Source of the DNA: Bacteroidales bacterium
GTDB lineage: Bacteria; Bacteroidota; Bacteroidia; Bacteroidales; Dysgonomonadaceae
Assembly: GCA_012518155.1 (NCBI GenBank)
Contig: JAAYTC010000061.1
Span: 1 to 5,973, forward strand
Direction of reading: 5' to 3'
DNA: 5,973 bases
The notes under the pieces are model-generated. The model did no database searches. It was not told the origin of the DNA and saw nothing but the letters and a program-made list of their open reading frames with translations. Made by a program: the position numbers and the translations under genes. Below are positions 1 to 5,881 of this stretch, piece by piece; the stretch's first letter is position 1; the number at the start of each line of letters is the position of its first letter.

Positions 1-786
1 ATAAGCCAGGTAGCGCTCCCGTATCTCTTTGTTAGGGATAACCGCGAACGAGCTCACGATACCGGCAATATTGAACGTCTTGCTGGGAGCCATAAGCGTC
101 AGGCTAATTGCCTCGGACTCAGCCGACACCTTGGCAAAAGGGATGTGCCGCTGCCCGGATAGGGCCATATCGGAGTGGATCTCATCGGATATCACCAAAA
201 CGTTATTCTGATAGCAGATATCCGCCAGTTCTTTCAGTTCATCGGCCGTCCAAACACGTCCGCCCGGATTGTGTGGGCTGCAAAGAATCAACATTTTGCA
301 CTTCTCGTCCGACGCGAGTTCGCGCAGGCCATCAAAGTCCATTCGGTAGCGGCCCTCTTCCAAGATAAGCGGGTTGTTCACCACTTCTCGTTTCAGCGAA
401 CGGGTTACCATTCGGAAGGGGTGGTACACAGGGGGCTGAATAATAATTTTATCGCCCTCATTGGTGAACTCGTCGATCGCGAAAGCAAACCCTTTAACTA
501 CTCCCGGCACGAAGTTGATATGAAGGGGGTCAACTTGCCAATCGTGGCGTCGGTTGAGCCAGCCCACAATGGAGCGAGTATACTCTTCGGAGGGGAGGGT
601 ATAACCAAATACACCGTGCAACACACGCTCCTGTAACGCTTGAATAATGGCAGGAGGTGATTTAAAATCCATATCGGCTACCCACAAGGGGATAAGATCG
701 TCTCGCCCGAACAATGCTTTCAACTTGTCCAGTTTCACGGCATCGGTGCGGGACCGATCTACTATTTCATCAAAATTATAGTGCAT
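1..786 (-). CDS. patB: MalY/PatB-family PLP-dependent C-S lyase / aminotransferase (3' end cut by window edge)
   Basis: The reverse strand is open from ATG at 786 to the window edge, giving 262 codons without a stop. The product is a fold-type I pyridoxal-phosphate enzyme of the MalY/PatB branch, whose members cleave cystathionine or cysteine to pyruvate, ammonia and a thiol in the cytoplasm. Visible motifs: WVADMDF (35-41), a hallmark of this branch; a YHP segment with Tyr121, probably stacking on the cofactor; SPHNPGGR (170-177) with the PLP-contacting Asn173; SDEIHSD (200-206) with Asp201 for the pyridine nitrogen; APSKTFNIAG (233-242) with Lys236 as the Schiff-base lysine. The family is usually about 390 residues, so roughly the last third, including the carboxylate-binding arginine, lies outside. 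ATG 786 places WVADMDF at the normal distance from the N-terminus; the ATG at 796 is out of frame. I see no promoter in the gap upstream, so read-through from the barrel gene is likely. The family is secure; the substrate (cystathionine, cysteine or another amino acid) is not. Confidence 0.9.
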   Translation of the reverse strand, partial: MHYNFDEIVDRSRTDAVKLDKLKALFGRDDLIPLWVADMDFKSPPAIIQALQERVLHGVFGYTLPSEEYTRSIVGWLNRRHDWQVDPLHINFVPGVVKGFAFAIDEFTNEGDKIIIQPPVYHPFRMVTRSLKREVVNNPLILEEGRYRMDFDGLRELASDEKCKMLILCSPHNPGGRVWTADELKELADICYQNNVLVISDEIHSDMALSGQRHIPFAKVSAESEAISLTLMAPSKTFNIAGIVSSFAVIPNKEIRERYLAY

Positions 787-820
787 AATTCTTCATTTTA
801 TATTTATCCTTACCCCTCAC

Positions 821-926
821 CTACCCGTTTCACAAGCGGCACTGTACATTCCACTAAGGGGCACTGTCCGTTCCACAAGCGGTGCTACCCGTTCAATAAG
901 CGGTGCTACCCGTTCAATAATAGATG
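821..926. repeat. Five tandem copies of a ~21-bp intergenic repeat
   Basis: Five head-to-tail units lie at 821-841, 842-863, 864-884, 885-905 and 906-926. Lengths are 21, 22, 21, 21 and 21 bp. On the plus strand the consensus begins CTACCCGTTC, continues with MAYAAGCGG and ends in TG or CA. Units 4 and 5 are identical over their first 15 bases; unit 2 is the most diverged and carries one extra base. Each typical unit has CCGTT facing AAGCGG and could form a small hairpin with one bulged base. The array fills most of the gap between the barrel gene and patB, and its last unit overlaps the barrel gene's stop codon. Function is unknown; it may act as mRNA 3'-end or spacer structure, or be a neutral expanding minisatellite. 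Confidence 0.85.
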
Positions 927-1756
927 CTCTTTATCCTATGCTTTTCTCTCTCCTTTTTTCCACCGAAGTTGAGCGACTCGAAGGCGAACCCCAACATGAA
1001 CTGATGGGAGATAACTTGAGTAACCAGTTGGTTTTCACGCGTCCGATAATAATCACCCAAGTAGCCCGCCCGCACTGTAAAGCGCCGGACCGGAATATCT
1101 ACCGTGAAATAGTTACGTAGCGCTTGTTGATTATGGAACGAGGCCAAGTGGATTGTCCCTTTGCTATTTCCGAGGGTAAATATCTCGTAGTAGGAGTGCC
1201 CATATTCCGGAGAAAAGAAGAGTCCCGCGAAGGGAGTGGTTAGCTGCCATCGAAAAGTAATGTCTCGCCACTGGTACAGAGCCATAGCGGTAAGGTTGAG
1301 ATTAGTGGATGTTTTGAGTGATCCCGGATTGTTGCTGTTACGCACGTTGTAGATCCCCCCGAGCGATGCGTCCCATCCTCCACCGCCCAGCAGGCGAAAA
1401 CGGGGAGCATCCAGGAGTGGGTAAAGCCCGTTTATTCGGTAATCAACCACGCCATAGTACTCCGAAGCAGAGGAAGTAGGGTTATCGGTAATGGCCACCT
1501 GAATGCGGAATTGTTGTTGCATAAGCAGGCTACCATCGGCTAAAGACGTACCGTTCAACCGGTCGTGTAAAAGCGAAAAAGCGATACCGTCGTAGCGAAG
1601 AGGGGACAGATACGTGTCGTAGAGGAAAACCTTTCCAATACCTCCCAACGTTGATTGATTCACGGGTTTAACCCGGAGAGGCGACTTGATATCTTGTGCC
1701 ATCAACACGCAAGAAGCCCATAACCAAACGCTTGCCAGTATCGCTGCTTTTTTCAT
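914..1756 (-). CDS. Exported probable outer-membrane beta-barrel protein, DUF3316-like
   Basis: This 280-residue protein begins with a signal peptide: MKK, a hydrophobic stretch, and a probable signal peptidase I site after LMA (residue 20), followed by QD, a common Bacteroidetes arrangement. Cys16 sits in WASC, a poor lipobox, so a lipoprotein is less likely. The mature part alternates polar and hydrophobic residues with many aromatics and glycines (for example FRLLGGGGWDASLGGIYNV near 120-138, and YFTVDIPVRRFTVRAGYLG near 216-234), which suggests antiparallel transmembrane beta strands. A strand ending in phenylalanine (FAFESLNF, about 257-264) looks like the closing beta-signal, followed by a basic tail to residue 280. 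The overall look resembles Bacteroidetes DUF3316 proteins, but I assign this from memory of the family, so function stays unknown. The start lies 25 bp after parC, so it is very probably co-transcribed with it. The stop TGA at 914-916 lies inside the downstream tandem repeat. Confidence 0.8.
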   Translation of the reverse strand: MKKAAILASVWLWASCVLMAQDIKSPLRVKPVNQSTLGGIGKVFLYDTYLSPLRYDGIAFSLLHDRLNGTSLADGSLLMQQQFRIQVAITDNPTSSASEYYGVVDYRINGLYPLLDAPRFRLLGGGGWDASLGGIYNVRNSNNPGSLKTSTNLNLTAMALYQWRDITFRWQLTTPFAGLFFSPEYGHSYYEIFTLGNSKGTIHLASFHNQQALRNYFTVDIPVRRFTVRAGYLGDYYRTRENQLVTQVISHQFMLGFAFESLNFGGKKEREKHRIKSIYY

Positions 1757-1781
1757 CGCGTTTCTTTATTCAAGTAATACC

Positions 1782-4469
1782 TTAGTCAAAGAGTTTCATC
1801 TGGCCGGTAATCTCATCCCGCAGGTCGGCATCCGAAATATCGGTATCGCCATTCTCATCCTCGATTTCAACCTCCATTGGGGGTTGTTCTTCGGGATCGG
1901 GTTCCGGGAAACGGGTGGGTTCCAGCTCTTCCACATTTTCCACCTCGTAGTTTGAAATACGTTTTCCCTTTGCTCGGTAGCTTTTTACTCCAATGAATTC
2001 CTCCACGTCGATCTCAAGTGGATCTCGAAAATCGTCGCTCCCGCCAAAGATAGCTTTTACTCTTGGGAAAACCGTGTCAGTCAACAAAAATAATCGCGAA
2101 TCGGGATTTTCTCCGAGGAAACTGAGCGGCTTCTCGGAAGGCTCGAAAGTGAATCGTTTGAGGTAAGCAAACCCCTGATCGGCATCGAAAAGCGCGGCCG
2201 ACCAAGTTTTATTTTCATCGAACTTCTCGACGCGAAGGATGTCGGTAGGAAAATGATTACTGAGGTCGAAATTGCAAACATGGAACTCCCCACCCTTGGT
2301 AGTTACCAATATTTTATCGTCGCCTTGGAATTCCCCCAAGTAATTGCCCCCACCCTCGTAATTTAACCGGAACACGTCCGGGTCGAACCATACTTTGCGT
2401 CCTCCCAGCGTGGAAACACCCTTTTGCTTGAGCTGAATACGATGCACCTCTGCCTTGGTAAGGATGTTCCCCATGGTCTGACGTCCGCGAATTTCGATTT
2501 CGCTGAAATCTTTTTCAAATTGCAAGATACGCAAGCGAGGCTTCGGCTTCAGAATCACCCGGATGGTCTCCGCTTCGCCGTTAGGGTTGGCGCTGAAATA
2601 TGCTACTCGGGAACCCGGCTTACCCTTCGTGAGGTCGTACTCCCGATCACGCGCCACTCCGGTGACCGCGAATCGTTTGATATAATGGGGTGAAGTCTTC
2701 CCGTCGCGGTAAACCACGTTATAGATGGTACGTTTATCGTTTCGCTTGAAAACGTTGGCGTAGAGAATTCCCTTGCCCACGAACATCTTATCGCTCACCT
2801 TCACCACCTTGTAGGTGCCGTCTTTGAAGAAAACAATGATATCGTCGATATTGGAACAGTTGCAAACAAACTCATCCTTCTTCATGTCGGTACCAATAAA
2901 GCCCTCTTCACGGTTCATGTAGAGCTTTTCGTTGGCCACCGCTACCCTCGAGGCTTCAATATTTTCGAAGCTGCGAATCTCGGTACGCCGTGGGAAATTC
3001 TTGCCATACTTCTCCTTGAGCATCAAGAACCAGGCAATGGTAAAATCGACCAGTCGCTCCAGATGATGCTCCACCTCCTCGATCTCCTTTAGCAGGCGGG
3101 CAATAAGTTCGTTGGCCTTATCGGCATTAAACCGGAGTATTCGGGCCATTTTGATCTCCATCAGTCGGAGGGTATCCTCCCGTTTGATCTCTCGGATAAA
3201 ATCTTTCTTGAAAGGCTCCAACCGTTTATCGATATGCAACACGGCCGCGTCCATGTTTTTAGCGTTCTCGAACTCCTTGTCCTTATAGATACGCTCTTCG
3301 ATAAATATTTTCTCGAGCGAAGCAAATAAAAGAGCCTCCTCTTTTTCGTGCTTCTCGATCTCAAGCTCCATCCGGAGCAACTCTTTCGTGCGGTTCACCG
3401 ATGCTTTCAGCACGTGGCTCACGGTGAGAAAGTGCGGCTTATCGTCGTCGATCACACAACAGTTGGGCGAGATATTGATTTCGCAGTCCGTAAACGCGTA
3501 GAGCGCATCGATGGTTTTGTCGGACGATATGCCCGGGGCTAGTTGCACGTGTATCTCCACGTTCTGCGCCGTGATATCGTCTACCTTACGTATCTTGATC
3601 TTGCCTCTCTCGTTGGCCTTCAAGATGGAATCCACGACACTCGCGGTATTCCTGCCGTAAGGGATATCCCGGATAACCAGCGTCCGGTTGTCCAACTTTT
3701 CAATGGAAGCGCGGACCTTTACGCTGCCGCCCCGTTCTCCGTCGTTATATCGCTCCACGTCAATTGAGCCCGCCGTCTGGAAGTCGGGATAAATCTTGAA
3801 CTCTTTTTCTTGTAGAAACGCCACGGCCGCGTCGCAAATCTCGTTGAAGTTATGCGGCAAGATACGAGAAGAGAGCCCCACCGCGATCCCTTCGGCACCT
3901 TGTGCCAGGAGCAGTGGGAACTTGGCCGGGAGCGTTACCGGCTCCTTGTTCCGGCCGTCGTAAGAGGGTTTCCACTCGGTGGTCTTGGGGTTAAACAGCA
4001 CCTCGAGGGCAAACGGGGTAAGCCTAGCCTCGATATAGCGGGGTGCGGCAGCTCCGTCGCCGGTAAGAATATTTCCCCAGTTCCCCTGGCTGTCAACCAG
4101 CAGCTCTTTCTGTCCGATCTGTACCAACGCGTCGCCGATGGACGCGTCCCCGTGAGGGTGAAACTGCATGGTATTCCCGATAATGTTTGCCACCTTGTTG
4201 TAGCGCCCGTCATCCATTCGCTTCATGGCATGAAGGATACGCCGCTGGACCGGCTTCAGCCCGTCGGAGACATGCGGGACAGCCCGTTCCAAAATCACGT
4301 ACGACGCGTAGTCCAAGAACCAATTCTGGTACATCTTGGAAAGGTTAAGCGTGGTATCGTCGCCCAACTTCACGGGCACTTTGGAACTTGAGAACGAGGT
4401 GGTACCCTGCTCCTCTTTGCCATGACCCTCTTTATCGATAATATCGTCGCTATTTTTTGTTGAAGACAT
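1782..4469 (-). CDS. parC: DNA topoisomerase IV subunit A (GyrA/ParC family)
   Basis: This 895-residue protein is the DNA-cutting subunit of a type IIA topoisomerase, which with ParE (not in this window) uses ATP to pass one duplex through another and separate daughter chromosomes. The winged-helix region holds SDGLKPVQRRILHAM (68-82), the quinolone region HPHGDASIGDAL (104-115) and the catalytic pair Arg144-Tyr145 in AAPRYIEARLT. A long charged helical segment (about 365-475) matches the coiled-coil C-gate arms. The C-terminal half (about 500-830) is the beta-pinwheel DNA-wrapping domain. The canonical gyrase box QRRGGKG is absent and a degenerate RGRQTMGNILTK (661-672) takes its place, which favours ParC over GyrA. 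An acidic tail follows (about 845-880). Bacteroidetes GyrA proteins usually begin close to the SxxxYxxSVIVSRA-type motif, unlike the roughly 45-residue leader here. An in-frame TGA two codons upstream (4473-4475) fixes ATG 4469 as the first possible ATG start. The quinolone-contact position is Ala109. Expression is probably from the promoter at 4566-4596. Confidence 0.95.
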   Translation of the reverse strand: MSSTKNSDDIIDKEGHGKEEQGTTSFSSSKVPVKLGDDTTLNLSKMYQNWFLDYASYVILERAVPHVSDGLKPVQRRILHAMKRMDDGRYNKVANIIGNTMQFHPHGDASIGDALVQIGQKELLVDSQGNWGNILTGDGAAAPRYIEARLTPFALEVLFNPKTTEWKPSYDGRNKEPVTLPAKFPLLLAQGAEGIAVGLSSRILPHNFNEICDAAVAFLQEKEFKIYPDFQTAGSIDVERYNDGERGGSVKVRASIEKLDNRTLVIRDIPYGRNTASVVDSILKANERGKIKIRKVDDITAQNVEIHVQLAPGISSDKTIDALYAFTDCEINISPNCCVIDDDKPHFLTVSHVLKASVNRTKELLRMELEIEKHEKEEALLFASLEKIFIEERIYKDKEFENAKNMDAAVLHIDKRLEPFKKDFIREIKREDTLRLMEIKMARILRFNADKANELIARLLKEIEEVEHHLERLVDFTIAWFLMLKEKYGKNFPRRTEIRSFENIEASRVAVANEKLYMNREEGFIGTDMKKDEFVCNCSNIDDIIVFFKDGTYKVVKVSDKMFVGKGILYANVFKRNDKRTIYNVVYRDGKTSPHYIKRFAVTGVARDREYDLTKGKPGSRVAYFSANPNGEAETIRVILKPKPRLRILQFEKDFSEIEIRGRQTMGNILTKAEVHRIQLKQKGVSTLGGRKVWFDPDVFRLNYEGGGNYLGEFQGDDKILVTTKGGEFHVCNFDLSNHFPTDILRVEKFDENKTWSAALFDADQGFAYLKRFTFEPSEKPLSFLGENPDSRLFLLTDTVFPRVKAIFGGSDDFRDPLEIDVEEFIGVKSYRAKGKRISNYEVENVEELEPTRFPEPDPEEQPPMEVEIEDENGDTDISDADLRDEITGQMKLFD

Positions 4470-4565
4470 ATGTCACTGTAATAAACGAAACGCACCGCCA
4501 ATCCGATCGTTACGGTCAGCGTGTATCGTTTGGTATGGTGTTTATTTTATACTCGAAAAATCGTT

Positions 4566-4596
4566 CAAAGATAGAAAAAATGGGGATAAGTTCAAA
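4566..4596 (-). promoter_or_regulatory. Bacteroidetes-type housekeeping promoter for parC
   Basis: On the minus strand a TTTG box (complement of 4593-4596) is followed by exactly 19 nt and then TATCTTTG (complement of 4566-4573). This is a full match to the known Bacteroidetes sigma-70 pattern TTTG, 19-21 nt, TAnnTTTG. Transcription should begin near 4559, giving parC a leader of about 90 nt. It is the only two-box promoter I found for the three minus-strand genes parC, barrel protein and patB. Confidence 0.75.
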
Positions 4597-4614
4597 ACGT
4601 TACAGATTTATCCT

Positions 4615-4622
4615 TATTTTTG
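4615..4622 (+). promoter_or_regulatory. Probable -7 box for the M48 peptidase gene
   Basis: TATTTTTG on the plus strand matches the Bacteroidetes -7 element TAnnTTTG. No good TTTG box lies 19-21 nt upstream; the bases there (4590-4595, GTTCAA) are a weak match and overlap the -33 box of the opposing parC promoter. Starting from here, the peptidase mRNA would have a leader of about 200 nt. No closer promoter is visible between 4740 and 4831. Confidence 0.45.
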
Positions 4623-4662
4623 CAGCAAACGGTTTAAATTAGCCGAGAGTGGAGTAAGAGCT

Positions 4663-4787
4663 AAACTGGGAGCAGGGGCTGAAACCAAGCCGATAGCGGT
4701 GCAGGAGCTAAACCGGATGCTCACGTGAAATCGGCATCGCGTGTTAAAACGGGTAGAGTCAAAACTGCGGTCCCTGAAGCCGATGAA
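4663..4787 (+). repeat. Degenerate short repeats in the leader of the M48 peptidase gene
   Basis: A core of the form AAAC/T followed by one or two bases and GG recurs with starts near 4663, 4682, 4710, 4728, 4747 and 4762, at mostly 15-19 nt spacing with one 28-nt step. GAGCTAAAC occurs near 4659 and 4706. GCCGAT occurs at 4689-4694 and 4779-4784, with its complement ATCGGC at 4730-4735. The decamer AAACGGGTAG at 4747-4756 also occurs in the first unit of the 821-926 array, read on the minus strand. This resembles a decayed tandem array; a regulatory role is unproven. Confidence 0.45.
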
Positions 4788-4831
4788 TATTCAAAAAGAT
4801 CAAACAAAAAATTGAAACAAAACAAAGAACT

Positions 4832-5740
4832 ATGAAGAAAGTAACAATGCTACAGAAAGCAAAATTATCGACCGCGCTGCTACTCACCGCGTTGATGATC
4901 TCATGCGGCAGCGTGCCCTTCACGGGAAGGCGGCAGCTACAGCTGGTATCGAACAACGAGGTTATTGCATTGAGCCTGCAGCAGTATCAGGAATTCATGC
5001 GTACGGCTCCCGTGGAGCGAGGAACGGCCGACGCGCAGATGGTAAACCGGATTGGTTCGCGCATCGCGAACGCGGTAGAAACGTTTTACCGCAACAACGG
5101 TTACGAGTCGGAGTTGGCCAATTACTCCTGGGAGTTTAACCTGGTGGCAGATAAAAGCGTGAACGCCTTTGCCATGCCGGGGGGAAAAATAGTGATTTAC
5201 ACGGGATTGCTACCGGTTACACAAACCGAGGACGCGTTGGCGGTAGTGGTAGGGCACGAGATCGCGCACGTGATCGCGCAACACAGTAACGAGCGTCTCA
5301 GCCAACAGATCGCCCTTCAATATGGCGGTGCTATCGCGGGGGGCCTCTTGGGCAATTCGCAGGCGATGCAGCAGCTAGGCAGCACGGTGTTCGGACTGGG
5401 AGCCCAATATGGAGTGATGTTACCCTACGCGCGCAAGCAGGAGTATGAGGCAGATGAGATAGGACTTATAATCATGGCAATTGCCGGGTATGATCCACGT
5501 ACGGCAGTACCATTTTGGACACGGATGGCCCAGAGCGGTGGGGCACGTGCGCCGGAATTTATGAGTACTCACCCTACCGACAGCAAGCGAATAGCCAATA
5601 TCGAACGGATTATGCCGAACGTGTTGCAATATTACAAAGGGGCAGGTGTGCAAAATAAAACCGATGAACCGATCAAGACCAATGCACCCGTACCGGTGGA
5701 CACGGGAAAACCTAGAACATCGGAAGAGTGGACATTTTAG
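4832..5740 (+). CDS. M48-family zinc metallopeptidase lipoprotein (LoiP/BepA-like)
   Basis: The 302-residue product starts with a lipoprotein signal peptide: KK, the hydrophobic stretch ALLLTALMIS, then Cys25 as the probable lipidated residue. It should therefore be anchored in an envelope membrane facing the periplasm. The zinc site is HEIAH (142-146; His142 and His146 as ligands, Glu143 as catalytic base), with Glu204 in EYEAD (204-208) as the likely third ligand. Further M48 signatures are SVNAFAMPGGKIVIYTGLL (109-127), the glycine-rich segment 165-190 that follows the zinc helix, and STHPTDSKRI (245-254). The last ~25 residues are proline- and threonine-rich and probably disordered. Relatives such as E. 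coli LoiP and BepA degrade or help assemble outer-membrane proteins, so envelope quality control is the likely job, by inference. Length suits a single-domain member without the TPR repeats of BepA. ATG 4832 gives a proper KK start; the ATG at 4847 would lose it. It is monocistronic, divergent from parC and convergent with the DUF4293-like gene. Confidence 0.93.
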   Translation: MKKVTMLQKAKLSTALLLTALMISCGSVPFTGRRQLQLVSNNEVIALSLQQYQEFMRTAPVERGTADAQMVNRIGSRIANAVETFYRNNGYESELANYSWEFNLVADKSVNAFAMPGGKIVIYTGLLPVTQTEDALAVVVGHEIAHVIAQHSNERLSQQIALQYGGAIAGGLLGNSQAMQQLGSTVFGLGAQYGVMLPYARKQEYEADEIGLIIMAIAGYDPRTAVPFWTRMAQSGGARAPEFMSTHPTDSKRIANIERIMPNVLQYYKGAGVQNKTDEPIKTNAPVPVDTGKPRTSEEWTF

Positions 5741-5746
5741 TTCCTT

Positions 5747-5779
5747 CCGCCGCTCACCTTTATAGCACGTGAGCGGCGG
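5747..5779 (+). terminator. Strong hairpin after the M48 peptidase gene
   Basis: A perfect 11-bp GC-rich inverted repeat, CCGCCGCTCAC (5747-5757) with GTGAGCGGCGG (5769-5779), encloses an 11-nt loop and starts 6 nt after the stop codon. No T-run follows on the plus strand, so it may work as an mRNA-stabilising or Rho-assisted 3' structure and not as a classical intrinsic terminator. Confidence 0.65.
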
Positions 5780-5808
5780 GTTAAGCACTAACCGGGTTAA
5801 GCACAAAC
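5777..5808. repeat. Two tandem copies of a 16-bp repeat
   Basis: CGGGTTAAGCACTAAC (5777-5792) is followed directly by CGGGTTAAGCACAAAC (5793-5808), differing at one base. The first copy begins inside the right arm of the preceding hairpin. It sits in the gap between convergent genes and has no evident coding role. Confidence 0.75.
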
Positions 5809-5810
5809 AG

Positions 5811-5843
5811 AAAAAACGGTTTCAATTGAGACAACTGAAACCG
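5811..5843 (-). terminator. Intrinsic terminator for the DUF4293-like gene
   Basis: The stem CGGTTTCA (5817-5824) pairs with TGAAACCG (5836-5843); after one A-C mismatch, three more pairs close an AGA loop. Read on the minus strand the hairpin is followed at once by TTTTTT (complement of 5811-5816), the classical Rho-independent layout. It lies about 40 nt beyond the stop codon of the gene at the right edge. Confidence 0.75.
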
Positions 5844-5850
5844 GTATCAC

Positions 5851-5868
5851 TGCTTACTTGGGTAAGCA
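5851..5868. other. Small hairpin between the convergent genes
   Basis: TGCTTAC (5851-5857) pairs with GTAAGCA (5862-5868) around a TTGG loop, a perfect 7-bp stem. It lies 13 nt after the stop of the minus-strand gene and has no T-run on either side, so it may simply reinforce the 3' end next to the true terminator. Confidence 0.5.
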
Positions 5869-5881
5869 AATAACAAAGGGC

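Larger units (their letters stand above)
4470..4831. other. Divergent intergenic region between parC and the M48 peptidase gene
   Basis: These 362 bp hold no convincing gene. From left to right they contain the parC leader (about 90 nt), a minus-strand promoter with both boxes, a plus-strand -7 box, and then about 200 bp of leader for the peptidase gene rich in imperfect AAAC-centred repeats. The final 50 bp before the peptidase start are A-rich, which is usual in place of a Shine-Dalgarno sequence in this phylum. A 61-codon plus-strand reading frame at 4457-4642 starts inside parC and looks random. Confidence 0.75.

Noticed and set aside
175..636. 153-codon plus-strand open frame opposite patB
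   Set aside because: It lies wholly antisense to a PLP enzyme with all cofactor motifs intact, and its translation has no recognisable domain or start context.
821..926. CRISPR array
   Set aside because: The units are directly adjacent with no unique spacers, are too short for CRISPR repeats, and no cas gene is near.
781..972. 63-codon plus-strand frame with a seven-residue peptide repeat (CYPFNKR-like)
   Set aside because: The peptide repeat is simply the 21-bp DNA repeat read in frame; one unit of 22 bp breaks the phase, and there is no ribosome site or promoter. It also overlaps both flanking genes on the opposite strand.
3852..4391. 179-codon plus-strand open frame opposite the N-terminal part of parC
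   Set aside because: It mirrors the most conserved part of ParC, and its composition follows from the codons on the other strand.
4457..4642. 61-codon plus-strand frame in the parC/peptidase gap
   Set aside because: It starts inside parC, runs through both promoters and has no similarity that I recognise.
4759..4956. 65-codon minus-strand hydrophobic frame
   Set aside because: It is antisense to the start and signal peptide of the peptidase gene; the hydrophobicity reflects the A-rich leader read as T-rich codons.
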